Positions 1 to 7,044 of a stretch of DNA of 18,586 nucleotides are shown here, piece by piece. A model generated the notes under the pieces. That model had not been told where the DNA came from. It saw nothing but the letters and a program-made list of their open reading frames with translations, and did no database searches. How positions within the stretch are numbered: the stretch's first letter is position 1; each line of letters starts with the position of its first letter. The DNA comes from Bacteroidota bacterium (lineage in GTDB: Bacteria; Bacteroidota; Bacteroidia; Cytophagales; Cyclobacteriaceae), in NCBI GenBank assembly GCA_023431285.1, contig JAEYXN010000281.1:1-18586 (forward strand). The letters run 5' to 3'. The position numbers and the translations under genes were made by a program.

Positions 1-1458
1 GTTCAACGCAGTCATTGCAGTGGCGCAATTGTCGCTTCCCCCCACGGCGCGAAACTCAAACTTGTTTCCAGTGAACGCAAACGGAGAAGTCCTGTTGCGG
101 TCTGTTGCGTCGAGAATGATTTCCGGAATCTGATCGATACCGAGTTTCATGTACATATTGTCGCCTTTCTCGATCTTCACATTTCCTTTCCCCTCGAGTT
201 CATCAAGAACCGCGCTCATTTGCGAGCCGATAAATGCAGACATGATCGCCGGAGGCGCTTCGTTCGCACCGAGACGGAAGTCGTTGCCCGCAGTGGCGAT
301 GCTGGCGCGAAGCAAATCGGAATATGCGTGTACTGCCTTGATCGTAGTGACGAAGAAAGTAAGGAACATCAGGTTATCACGCGCACTGCTTGTCGGCGCA
401 TAAAGGTTGATACCTGTATCCGTAATCAATGACCAGTTATTGTGCTTACCAGATCCGTTGAGACCTGCGAAAGGTTTCTCATGGAAGATGATGCGGAGGT
501 CGTGTCTGTCTGCAACGCGGCCCATCACATCCATCATAAGCTGGTTGTGATCGTTCGCGACATTCACTTCTTCGAAGAGAGGAGCCACTTCGAACTGGCT
601 TGGAGCCACCTCATTGTGACGAGTGCGAACAGGGATGCCCAGTTTCCAGCATTCGATCTCGAAATCTTTCATGAAGTCGTAGATCCTTGAAGGGATAGAG
701 CCGAAGTAATGATCCTCGAGCTGCTGACCACGCGCAGGGCTGTGACCAAAAACTGTCCGTCCTGCCATGACGAGGTCTGGGCGGGCGTTAAACAACGCCT
801 TGTCTACTACGAAATATTCCTGCTCTGCGCCCAGCGATGCCGTTACGTGTTGGATATCCTTATCAAAAAGCTGACACACCTGGGTTGCAGCCACGTCCAC
901 AGCTTTGAGGGCTTTCAAAAGTGGCGCTTTTGCATCCAGTGTTTCACCAGTATAGGAAACGAAGATAGTCGGAATACAAAGTGTTCTTCCGTAGAGGAAC
1001 ATTGGAGAGGTAGGGTCCCATGCAGTATAACCGCGAGCTTCGAATGTGCTGCGGATTCCACCGTTAGGGAAAGATGACGCGTCTGGCTCCTGCTGTACGA
1101 GCTCACTGCCTTTGAATTTTTCAATTCCTGCTACTGCATCGAAAAACGAATCGTGCTTTTCAGCTGTACCGCCCGTCATTGGCTGGAACCAATGGGTGAA
1201 GTGGGTGGCCCCTTTGGCCATCGCCCACGACTTTGCTGCAGATGCTACTGCATCGGCGGTCGTTTCATCGATCTTTTCATGGTTCTTGATCGCCTGGCTT
1301 ACTTTCTTGTAAACGGCAGGTGCAAGAGTACCGCGCATTTCTTCAACCCCGAAGACATTCTCCCTGAAGAATTTGGAGACTACCTGGGTGGGATTTTCGA
1401 CATGAACGCGGGTCCGGTCGCTCAATTTTCTAAGAGCTTCAAAACGTAGGTGCGCCAT
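1..1458 (-). CDS. glnN: Glutamine synthetase type III, N-terminal two thirds (partial)
   Basis: Makes glutamine from glutamate, ammonia and ATP in the cytoplasm, the main entry of ammonium into metabolism. Reading the minus strand from the ATG at 1458 gives 486 open codons to the window edge. The protein starts MAHLRFEALRKLS and has the GSIII-specific N-terminal region (TQVVSKFFRENVFGVEEMR, then HWFQPMTGGTAEKHDSFF). The catalytic parts follow: the metal-site motif GAEQEYF, RHNEVAPSQFEVAP, the loop FHEKPFAGLNGSGKHNNW and TDRNRTSPFAFTGNKFEFR. Type III enzymes are usually about 700-730 residues, so roughly a third is missing beyond position 1. This form is typical of Bacteroidota and some cyanobacteria. 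The start codon touches a 9-bp inverted repeat, described separately. The family is certain; the gene end is not visible. Confidence 0.97.
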   Translation of the reverse strand, partial: MAHLRFEALRKLSDRTRVHVENPTQVVSKFFRENVFGVEEMRGTLAPAVYKKVSQAIKNHEKIDETTADAVASAAKSWAMAKGATHFTHWFQPMTGGTAEKHDSFFDAVAGIEKFKGSELVQQEPDASSFPNGGIRSTFEARGYTAWDPTSPMFLYGRTLCIPTIFVSYTGETLDAKAPLLKALKAVDVAATQVCQLFDKDIQHVTASLGAEQEYFVVDKALFNARPDLVMAGRTVFGHSPARGQQLEDHYFGSIPSRIYDFMKDFEIECWKLGIPVRTRHNEVAPSQFEVAPLFEEVNVANDHNQLMMDVMGRVADRHDLRIIFHEKPFAGLNGSGKHNNWSLITDTGINLYAPTSSARDNLMFLTFFVTTIKAVHAYSDLLRASIATAGNDFRLGANEAPPAIMSAFIGSQMSAVLDELEGKGNVKIEKGDNMYMKLGIDQIPEIILDATDRNRTSPFAFTGNKFEFRAVGGSDNCATAMTALN

Positions 1459-1498
1459 AGATTTGGTTGTAATTTTGGTCTAGTTGGCGCCAAATCTA
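1458..1498 (-). promoter_or_regulatory. Inverted repeat in the glnN leader, ending at the start codon
   Basis: Read on the minus strand, TAGATTTGG (1498-1490) and CCAAATCTA (1466-1458) are perfect 9-base inverted arms 23 bases apart. The last A of the second arm is the A of the glnN ATG. The first arm overlaps the 10-base palindrome TTGGCGCCAA (1484-1493). In RNA this would place the start codon at the foot of a stem; in DNA it could bind a dimeric regulator. The function is inferred. Confidence 0.45.
1491..1498 (-). promoter_or_regulatory. Possible -7 element for glnN
   Basis: The minus strand reads TAGATTTG, an exact match to the Bacteroidota -7 consensus TAnnTTTG, 32 bases upstream of the glnN ATG. 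No TTTG/TTG -33 element lies 19-21 bases further upstream. This is weak evidence, and the same bases form one arm of the inverted repeat. Confidence 0.3.
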
Positions 1499-1647
1499 CC
1501 CGAATTTTCAAGATTCAGGGTATGGAAGCGGCACTATTTTACCGAAAACGGTTGTAAAATGAGGAACTCGGGGGTGGATGGAGGGGGCTGATGGTCAATT
1601 TTGTGAAACCGGAAGTTAGTGTGTCTCGATTCTTCGGAGATGATGCT

Positions 1648-1806
1648 GGTCAGCCGGGCGGCCAGGTGGCTGGTCAGTGCCTGTTTAGCACGGAGCATAG
1701 GGCGACGACAAGCATGGACGATCGAATGGCTATCTATGGTCAGCCGGGCGGCCAGATGGCCGGTCAGGGGCTGGTTGGCATGGAGCCAAAGGCAGCGACG
1801 CAGCAT
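1648..1806. repeat. Imperfect direct repeat, two units at 90-bp period
   Basis: Unit 1 is 1648-1715 and unit 2 is 1738-1806. Both begin GGTCAGCCGGGCGGCCAG and end with AGCAT. By eye they are about 80% identical over 68-69 bases, with about 22 unrelated bases between them. The 9-mer GGTCAGCCG recurs a third time at 1830-1838, nearly one more period on, after which similarity is lost. Each unit can form a small hairpin: CGGCC-AGAT-GGCCG at 1749-1762 and CGGCC-AGGT-GGCTG at 1659-1672. The change in the latter keeps a G-U pair in a plus-strand RNA. The origin is unknown; it could be a REP-like element or a decayed duplication. Confidence 0.6.
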
Positions 1807-2093
1807 AAATGATCCCAGATCTTCCTGGAGGTCAGCCGACCATTGGTCGTCCTTGGCCCGATCCCTATAGAGACGGATTTACCTGGGATATAATGAGGAT
1901 GTGATAAGAATGGAATATGGGCTAACTATGCTGATGCTATGCTCCTATATTGCTTCTGAAATGCCGCGGTTCGACAGATAAGTTACTCAAAAATTGAAGG
2001 TTAGCAAGAATGATAACAAGCAAGAACAACGGACAGCATTGTCTGAATCAAGTGAACTTAGTGATGTGACCGGCCGCAGGTCAGACTGAATGA

Positions 2094-2126
2094 CTGGCTG
2101 TCTGGCAGCCAGGACGACCGGCTGCC
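2094..2126. repeat. Two mutually exclusive hairpins downstream of the GIN-domain gene
   Basis: CTGGCTG (2094-2100) pairs with CAGCCAG (2106-2112). GGCAGCC (2104-2110) pairs with GGCTGCC (2120-2126). Both are perfect 7-bp stems, and they share the central arm, so only one can form at a time. They lie just after the stop codon of the minus-strand gene but no T-run follows, so a standard intrinsic terminator is not supported. They may protect the mRNA 3' end. Confidence 0.45.
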
Positions 2127-2131
2127 CCACC

Positions 2132-2812
2132 CTAACTTGATTTTTTCACCGAACCACCGCTGCTGGAATTAGTCATCGACTTACCAGGATTTCCACGATA
2201 GCGGATACTGCCTCCACTGCTGGCGTTAGCGTCGAAGCTTGACTGTACATTCACCTTCATGCTTGCACCACTACTTGCCTCCGCTTCCACCCTGTCAGCT
2301 GCCAGATCATAGGCATCAATCTGTCCGGCGCTGCTGGCGTCAGCGATAAGAGTCCTTGACCTGCCCTGAAGCTCGACCTGCCCGGCACTGGACACGCTCA
2401 CCTCAACGGATTCACAATCAATATTCACTTCGATCTGTCCGGCACTGGAGCATTGGATCTCCATCGCTTTGGATTTGATGACATCTTCAGAAAAGATATT
2501 TCCAGCTGAGCTCGCCGATAACTTGTCCAGGCGAACATATGTCACATACACTTTTGCCTGAATACGTCCGCGGAAGTTTCCGCTGGCCATATGAACTTTA
2601 AGGTAAGAGCCCGACACCTCCGTTATGACATTCTCCACTTTCGTCCCCGTTACCTCTACTCTGACAGATTCCTTATCGCCTTTCCTGAGATAAACATCTA
2701 TCCCTTCTGCAACCTTCACGCCGGAGAACGGTCCTACATTCCGCTGTTGTGTTTCCTGTGCGAATGCCACAATGGAAAAAACTGCAAGCGTAAATACCAA
2801 AAGATGCTTCAT
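2132..2812 (-). CDS. Secreted GIN-domain (DUF2807) protein
   Basis: Exported protein of 226 residues, probably in the periplasm or on the outer surface; molecular role unknown. I take the start at 2812 because it opens directly with a signal peptide (MKHLLVFTLAVFSIVAFAQ, cleavage near residue 19). The longer frame to 2881 adds 23 unlikely residues and would run through the promoter. The mature part begins RNVGPFSGVKVAEGIDVYLRKG, the characteristic entry of DUF2807. It then repeats SSAG(N/Q)(I/V), later SSGASM and SSGGSI/V, about every 20 residues, as expected for the rungs of a right-handed beta-helix. Family members are called putative adhesin heads, but that function is not proven. A good promoter precedes it, so it is probably a single-gene unit. 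Confidence 0.88.
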   Translation of the reverse strand: MKHLLVFTLAVFSIVAFAQETQQRNVGPFSGVKVAEGIDVYLRKGDKESVRVEVTGTKVENVITEVSGSYLKVHMASGNFRGRIQAKVYVTYVRLDKLSASSAGNIFSEDVIKSKAMEIQCSSAGQIEVNIDCESVEVSVSSAGQVELQGRSRTLIADASSAGQIDAYDLAADRVEAEASSGASMKVNVQSSFDANASSGGSIRYRGNPGKSMTNSSSGGSVKKSS

Positions 2813-2842
2813 AAAAAGATTATTTATCACAAAGACACACCT

Positions 2843-2872
2843 CAAATATAAGGGTTGCACCATGGTTGCCAA
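2843..2872 (-). promoter_or_regulatory. Bacteroidota-type promoter of the GIN-domain gene
   Basis: On the minus strand TTG (2872-2870), then 19 bases, then TATATTTG (2850-2843) match the -33/-7 pattern TTG-N19-21-TAnnTTTG. Transcription would start near 2837, giving a leader of about 25 bases. A perfect palindrome TGGTTGCCAACCA (2864-2876) covers the -33 element and could be an operator. Confidence 0.6.
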
Positions 2873-2973
2873 CCACGTCAATAATTTTGTCGATGTACGA
2901 AAACATCGTATTTTACAGTAAAACAGAACAATTCTTTTGCAAGATTTGTATTCTAAACCAACAGGCTATTTTT

Positions 2974-3378
2974 ATGATCTTTGACAAAAAAGCGGAATTG
3001 AACGTTCTTATCAACCTGGCTGCAAGTGACAGAAATGTGGCAGAACGTGAATCCAGACTCATTCATCTCATCGGTAAAGCCAACGGTTTTTCCAAGGAAG
3101 AGATTGAAACGTTGTTGAACTCGCCACAACCTATCGGTGATATCACCTCTCTTACAGCTGATGAAAAGTTTGAACACCTCTATCATCTGATTCAATTAAT
3201 GAAGATGGATGGCCAGGTCTTCCGCAGCGAAGTTGTATTCTGTGAGCAGATTGCTGAGCGACTTGGCTTCAAGAAGAATGTTGTTGGTGAAATTTCCCAG
3301 CACGTTTATAGCGACCCTTCTATCACCGCGGACAGAGACATGATCAAATCCAAGGCAATGAAGTTTATGAAAGGTTGA
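2974..3378 (+). CDS. TerB-like domain protein
   Basis: Small soluble, mostly helical protein of 134 residues. It resembles the TerB/DjlA N-terminal fold: two similar helical halves, each with an acidic loop, here ASDRNVAERE (residues 17-26) and KMDGQVFRSE (77-86). In known TerB proteins such acidic residues bind metal ions. The start at 2974 (MIFDKKAE) fits the domain boundary; the frame is open back to 2866, but those residues do not resemble the family. No other ter genes are nearby, so tellurite resistance should not be assumed; stand-alone TerB proteins are common in Bacteroidota and their role is unknown. The gene diverges from the GIN-domain gene and ends in a strong terminator. Confidence 0.72.
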   Translation: MIFDKKAELNVLINLAASDRNVAERESRLIHLIGKANGFSKEEIETLLNSPQPIGDITSLTADEKFEHLYHLIQLMKMDGQVFRSEVVFCEQIAERLGFKKNVVGEISQHVYSDPSITADRDMIKSKAMKFMKG

Positions 3379-3400
3379 TCGACAACCTGACAATGATACA

Positions 3401-3428
3401 AAGGAAGGCTTCGGCCTTCTTTTTTTTT
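3401..3428 (+). terminator. Intrinsic terminator after the TerB-like gene
   Basis: Stem GAAGGC (3404-3409), stable TTCG tetraloop, GCCTTC (3414-3419), then nine T residues. It starts about 22 bases after the stop codon. Read from the other strand it has only a short CTTTG tail, so it may also weakly stop transcription of the convergent response regulator gene. Confidence 0.9.
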
Positions 3429-3483
3429 CCAGCCATCACGCACCAACCATGATTGGTTCAGTACGGGTGTTTCCTATTTGATG

Positions 3484-3879
3484 TTATTGAATTCCGGCGG
3501 CTGAAGCGATCTCTTTGACGGCCGCGTTGAAACCCTGAATAGTACTTGGTTTTGTAATGAACCGATTTGCTCCATACTTCATGGCAAACTGCAGGTCATG
3601 AGGCGAAGCTGATGTAGTCAATACGACAACGGGAACACTTTTGAAGGCGGGTAACGATCGAATAGCTACGAGAACATCTTTTCCATGAATCTTGGGAAGA
3701 TTAAAGTCCATGACAATAATGTCCGGGGGCGTCTCAAGACTGTTTAAGAAAGGCACAACCTTATCGCCTTCCATAACGACATCCATCTCACACGCGATAT
3801 TATTTTCTACGAGGGCCTCCTGCAATAGCTGTACATCGTCGGCGTCATCCTCGACTAGCAACATTCGAATTTTACTCAT
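3484..3879 (-). CDS. Single-domain response regulator (CheY/Rcp1-like)
   Basis: Receiver domain of 131 residues with no output domain, so it probably passes a phosphate in a relay or acts by binding another protein. The active-site set is complete: acidic pocket E10-D11-D12, phospho-acceptor D58 (IIVMDFNLP), T88/T89 in the switch strand (VVVLTTS) and K110-P111 (FITKPS). The longer loop after beta-2 and the IHGKDVL helix resemble the Rcp1-type regulators often paired with phytochrome-like or hybrid histidine kinases. No kinase is visible in the window, so the partner is elsewhere. A promoter-like sequence lies 24 bases upstream, so it is probably transcribed alone. Confidence 0.93.
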   Translation of the reverse strand: MSKIRMLLVEDDADDVQLLQEALVENNIACEMDVVMEGDKVVPFLNSLETPPDIIVMDFNLPKIHGKDVLVAIRSLPAFKSVPVVVLTTSASPHDLQFAMKYGANRFITKPSTIQGFNAAVKEIASAAGIQ

Positions 3880-3902
3880 AGAAAGTCCCGGTCAGGGGTC
3901 TT

Positions 3903-3933
3903 CAAATTAACTACAAACAACGATTTTAACCAA
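3903..3933 (-). promoter_or_regulatory. Likely promoter of the response regulator gene
   Basis: On the minus strand TTG (3933-3931), then 20 bases, then TTAATTTG (3910-3903), one mismatch from TAnnTTTG. The start codon is at 3879. Confidence 0.42.
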
Positions 3934-4100
3934 GGTTGCGGATGTTAAGATTTTATGTGTTCTGCGCACGTGCAATTTGTTCGGAGAAAAGTTGCCGGAT
4001 ACACAAATTTTGGACATTGGATTCAACAACGATGTGTGCAAAAAAACATGTCATCATTTGCCGTGTAGCCCAGGGGTTTGTAAAACGCTGAAGGGGTGAC

Positions 4101-4985
4101 TCAGGAACCAGCGATAATTCTGGAGATACATTTCTCCAGCGCATCCTGGAATTGATGGGGCTGCTCCACCATTGGAAAATGTCCTGCGTCATGAACCCAA
4201 TTCAGTTCATAACCGGATCTAGCATACCTTTGCAATGCTTCTTCGTCTACCGGCGCGTAATCGCTAACGATAATCTGTATCTTAAACGGCAGATGACGCA
4301 ATTCCTCTTTTTCCTGCTCGTGGTTGGGAACCATGTTCTTATAAATAGCCAAAGCGATTTTCGGATCAGCTTTTTTGTAGTCCAGCACAATTCTGTTGAT
4401 TACTTCGCGGTTGCGACTACGGATCCCCCTGCGTGCATATTCGTCAGCCATCTCCGGATAGTTTCGTTTGAACTTGTTCAATTCATCGCGAAATCCGTCC
4501 ACAAAATCTTCGGTGATATAGAAATCAACATTGCGGAAAGTTTCCACTGCTACAATACCGATCACGCGATCAGGCATAGAGCTATGAACCTTTAAGGCGA
4601 CATCGGCTCCAAGAGAATGCCCTACCAGGATTGCATTCTTTACTGATTCCTTTTCGAAAATCGTGGTGATATCGCGTGCGAAGCTTTCAACAGTCCATTG
4701 CACCCGCCCCTTCCCTGAGTTGCCATGACCCGCGAGATCCAGATTCAGAATCCGATACTTCCCTTTGAATCTGGCGACCTGATCATTCCAATAGGTCAGA
4801 TTTAGATTCCAATCGTGAATAAACACGAGGGTGGTATCACTACTTCCCTGAACCTCATAATTGATGGAAACGCGTTCGTATTTGCTCGAATCATATTTTG
4901 CAAACTCATCGGACCTCTGCGAAAAATTGCAGGAGGCAACCAGATATGCCAGCAGAAATATGATATAGAGTTGACTAATCTTCAT
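4101..4985 (-). CDS. Alpha/beta-hydrolase lipoprotein
   Basis: Predicted lipid-anchored hydrolase of 294 residues; substrate unknown. From the start at 4985 the N-terminus is a lipoprotein signal (MKISQLYIIFLLAYLVASC) with lipidation expected at C19. The longer frame to 5024 would put 13 polar residues before the signal. The fold is clear: oxyanion-side motif FIHDWN (55-60, where most relatives have HG), LDLAGHGNSG (82-91), nucleophile elbow GHSLGA with S124, and catalytic H269 in DAGHFPMVEQP. The acid is probably one of the aspartates in VSDYAPVDEE (240-249). Members include esterases, haloperoxidases and C-C hydrolases, and sequence alone does not decide between them. It appears to be a single-gene unit, with 221 bp of unassigned DNA between it and the response regulator gene. 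Confidence 0.87.
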   Translation of the reverse strand: MKISQLYIIFLLAYLVASCNFSQRSDEFAKYDSSKYERVSINYEVQGSSDTTLVFIHDWNLNLTYWNDQVARFKGKYRILNLDLAGHGNSGKGRVQWTVESFARDITTIFEKESVKNAILVGHSLGADVALKVHSSMPDRVIGIVAVETFRNVDFYITEDFVDGFRDELNKFKRNYPEMADEYARRGIRSRNREVINRIVLDYKKADPKIALAIYKNMVPNHEQEKEELRHLPFKIQIIVSDYAPVDEEALQRYARSGYELNWVHDAGHFPMVEQPHQFQDALEKCISRIIAGS

Positions 4986-5263
4986 TTGATTGACCGGTGT
5001 CATGGGACGTTTAGCGGAATCCATTGGGCCGGCAAGTATTTATCAAGTGGCTAAAATAGCGCATCACCCACGATAAAGAAAGTTATCAACCTTACTATTC
5101 AGGTTGCCTTCGTCGTTCGTTATGTACTTTTCACCGTTCAATTCTAACAATTTAACGCCAGATCAGATATTATAAGAATGTTAGAATCGATGCTATAAGA
5201 ACCTTTCCGGAAGATCTGAACGATCAGGAATGGAATTTTTACCGGCTTGGGAAAAAACTGCTT

Positions 5264-5797
5264 ATGGAACCTGTTGAAGCAATTCAAAATCTCAATATCA
5301 TTAGACATATTCTGCCAGACGACGGCACTTTTCCCAACAATGGGTTGCTTCCCCTGCTGGTATATCAAAAGGCTCTCAATCTTACAGAGGCTCGTAGCGC
5401 GGCAAACATTATGGAATTTCTTGAGACCAATGGGTGGGTGAACGCATGGGAGAATGGCATTTATGATTACCACCATTACCATAGCACGGCGCATGAGGTC
5501 CTCATCATCACGAAAGGAAGTGCGCGCGTTCAATTTGGAGGTCCTTCAGGAGTAGCAATGTTAGTGGAGGAGGGTGACGCGGTGATTATCCCGGCAGGGG
5601 TTGCCCATAAAGCTCTTGACCAATATGATGGGTTTAAATGTGTCGGCGCTTATCCAACGGGGCAGGAATATGATATTAAGAAAGGTGAAGACGGTGAACG
5701 GGAAGAGGCTATGAAAAATATCAAACAGTTGGGACTTCCTTCGACAGACCCGATCTATGGGATAGACGGACCGTTGCTTCAGAACTGGAAAAGCTAG
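5264..5797 (+). CDS. YjlB-like cupin protein
   Basis: Cytoplasmic single-domain cupin of 177 residues, related to the Bacillus YjlB group, whose function is unknown. Both cupin motifs are complete: G65-x5-H71-x-H73-x4-E78-x6-G85 (GIYDYHHYHSTAHEVL) and G104-x5-P110-x-G112-x2-H115 (GDAVIIPAGVAH). H71, H73, E78 and H115 should bind a divalent metal. The conserved N-terminal feature LPDDGTFPNNGLLPLLVY is also typical of the group. I chose the ATG at 5264 because it is the first usable start. The same frame stays open without ATG, GTG or TTG back to a stop at 5153, and that part looks protein-like (see findings). It converges with the next gene, only 14 bases away. Confidence 0.85.
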   Translation: MEPVEAIQNLNIIRHILPDDGTFPNNGLLPLLVYQKALNLTEARSAANIMEFLETNGWVNAWENGIYDYHHYHSTAHEVLIITKGSARVQFGGPSGVAMLVEEGDAVIIPAGVAHKALDQYDGFKCVGAYPTGQEYDIKKGEDGEREEAMKNIKQLGLPSTDPIYGIDGPLLQNWKS

Positions 5798-5811
5798 ATT
5801 AATTTTTACAG

Positions 5812-6261
5812 CTAAGCAGACATTTTCTCGAAGAGCGTAAGAGGAACCATTTCTTTTACGATCTCATCCCAGTAGTAGGCTTCGGTCGGGCAAAAGCGCG
5901 CGAGTTTCATGGGCGTGCTAATATCAGCGTGTCCTATTTCGGCGAACGGGAACTGTTCAGTCTCAGCACCGTCGTGCAGGACTGCCCATGAGATTTCACC
6001 AGCAAGACTAAGGAAACGAGACTTCAAACGGTTTGAATAAAATACTTCCATCCTGCCATCGATGAGAACGGAGTTTGCATTCTGAGGATCAAAATACAGA
6101 AACCAGATATTGCCATCCTCATCAAGCCATTGATTATTCAGCGATTCAGGTTGGAGTGACCACTCTAGAATATTATTGGTGATCATGCATATGTTTGCGT
6201 CTGATATATGATCCCGGATCGTCTTGACGGCATCTTTCCTCACAACTTCCATAACGTCCAT
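5812..6261 (-). CDS. Pyridoxamine 5'-phosphate oxidase-like (general stress protein 26 type) protein
   Basis: Protein of 149 residues with the split-barrel flavin-binding fold. The layout matches the general stress protein 26 group: an N-terminal helix (VVRKDAVKTIRDHISDANICMIT), a strand-rich part with EDGNIWFLYFDPQN (48-61) and VLIDGRMEVFYSN, and then ISWAVLHDGAETEQF. The C-terminus PTEAYYWDEI is where relatives have the conserved tryptophan for flavin stacking. These proteins bind FMN, FAD or F420-like cofactors and are usually stress-induced; the substrate is unknown. It is not the vitamin B6 enzyme PdxH, which is longer. The start could also be the fourth residue (MEVVRKD). There is no operon partner on this strand. 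Confidence 0.72.
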   Translation of the reverse strand: MDVMEVVRKDAVKTIRDHISDANICMITNNILEWSLQPESLNNQWLDEDGNIWFLYFDPQNANSVLIDGRMEVFYSNRLKSRFLSLAGEISWAVLHDGAETEQFPFAEIGHADISTPMKLARFCPTEAYYWDEIVKEMVPLTLFEKMSA

Positions 6262-6370
6262 TTAGCCTTCTGTTTGTCAGTTACCAAATCAATAAAATAA
6301 CGGTGCCAGTAGTACCTGAATTATAGTTGTACAATAACAAGACCGTATTTATCTTAAATGTAAAACGATA

Positions 6371-6413
6371 CAAAAAGAAACAGGCAGTTTCCAACGTCTT
6401 CGGAAACTGCCTG
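6371..6413 (-). terminator. Intrinsic terminator after the DUF4136 gene
   Basis: On the minus strand CAGGCAGTTTCC (6413-6402) pairs perfectly over 12 bases with GGAAACTGCCTG (6392-6381), with a 9-base loop, followed by TTTCTTTTT. It starts 27 bases after the stop codon. Confidence 0.9.
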
Positions 6414-6440
6414 CGACCCCTAACCTAACTTTTACGGGTA

Positions 6441-7001
6441 TTATCTTCTGGTATATTCACTGCTCCGGTATTGCTCGAAGATCAACCTCACTGCGTCCCG
6501 GACCAAACCTTCATCTTTATCTTTTGCCAGACCTGAAGCAAATCCTTGCCATACGATCCGACCTGTATCTTTATCTAGCAGACTAATAATTAACGTGCCA
6601 GGGTCTACTTCAATTTCATCAGAACTAAATTCTAATGAATAAATAATTTCTTCTCTCTTCCAATACGAGTAACCGTATCCGCCCGATCCTGTCAGCAATG
6701 CACCGTTATCGAAGATTCTGAAATTCACCAATAGCTGTGGATCTCTTTCACTTCTGACCAGTCCTCTTATTCCGAGCTCTTCGTGAACCGCCTCCCTGAT
6801 GTCTGCTTTCAAAAACAGATCACCGTTGAAATAACCTGATTCATCCGACTGATTATCAACCTGAGCGGCCCAGAAGAAACGCTGATACTTCCGGAAATCA
6901 ACATCGCCACCTTTAAATGAGCGAACCGTAATCTCCTGACCACGAGCTGTCGAGAAGCAGAACAGAAACAAAACCACTAACGTTCTCATCATTTTCAACA
7001 C
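6441..7001 (-). CDS. Secreted DUF4136-domain protein
   Basis: Exported protein of 186 residues with unknown function. A signal peptide is evident (MLKMMRTLVVLFLFCFSTARGQ, cleavage near residue 21-22). There is no clear lipobox, although many DUF4136 proteins are lipoproteins. The rest follows the family plan: DFRKYQRFFWAAQ near the start, then IREAVHEELGIRGLVRSERDPQLLVNF, and a C-terminal part DPGTLIISLLDKDTGRIVWQGFASG followed by a helix in which a family-typical VRDAVRLIFEQY can be read. M4 or M5 could be the real start. It sits 43 bases after the lipocalin-like gene with no terminator between them and a strong terminator behind it, so the two are probably co-transcribed. Confidence 0.8.
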   Translation of the reverse strand: MLKMMRTLVVLFLFCFSTARGQEITVRSFKGGDVDFRKYQRFFWAAQVDNQSDESGYFNGDLFLKADIREAVHEELGIRGLVRSERDPQLLVNFRIFDNGALLTGSGGYGYSYWKREEIIYSLEFSSDEIEVDPGTLIISLLDKDTGRIVWQGFASGLAKDKDEGLVRDAVRLIFEQYRSSEYTRR

Positions 7002-7044
7002 TTCTGTTCGGCAACCTTTACTTTGATATAAAAATTAATGCCAA

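Larger units (their letters stand above)
1459..2131. other. 673-bp gene-free region with GC-rich repeats and hairpins
   Basis: This lies between the starts of glnN and the end of the GIN-domain gene, both on the minus strand. From the glnN side it holds the leader inverted repeat; a stem-loop at 1536-1560 (ATTTT, ACCG, AAAA loop, CGGT, AAAAT with a 3-base bulge); the two-unit repeat at 1648-1806; a small palindrome CGACCATTGGTCG at 1837-1849; an AT-richer featureless part at about 1870-2060; and overlapping hairpins at 2094-2126. Open frames on both strands around 1534-1870 seem to result from high GC and few stops. I see no recognisable protein or known RNA family. Confidence 0.6.

Noticed and set aside
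149..1449. Several plus-strand and alternative frames across 149-1449
   Set aside because: They are antisense to glnN, whose 486-codon frame is unmistakable. The codon periodicity belongs to the minus strand.
1591..1812. 73-codon plus-strand frame with a repeated GQPGGQ(V/M)AGQ motif
   Set aside because: The protein repeat simply reflects the 90-base DNA repeat (a multiple of three), all three overlapping frames here are open, and there is no family resemblance. I treat it as repeat DNA, not a gene.
1648..1838. CRISPR array
   Set aside because: There are only two or three units, they are 68 bp and imperfect, the spacers are not uniform, and no cas genes are present.
2974..3378. Tellurite resistance (ter) locus
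   Set aside because: Only a stand-alone TerB-like protein is present, with no TerC, TerD or TerZ neighbours.
3953..4192. 79-codon minus-strand frame after the hydrolase gene
   Set aside because: It overlaps the end of the hydrolase gene in another frame and resembles no protein family. The 221-bp gap is left unassigned.
5144..5533. 129-codon minus-strand frame
   Set aside because: It overlaps the cupin gene, whose two cupin motifs are intact on the plus strand; the minus-strand product shows no recognisable domain.
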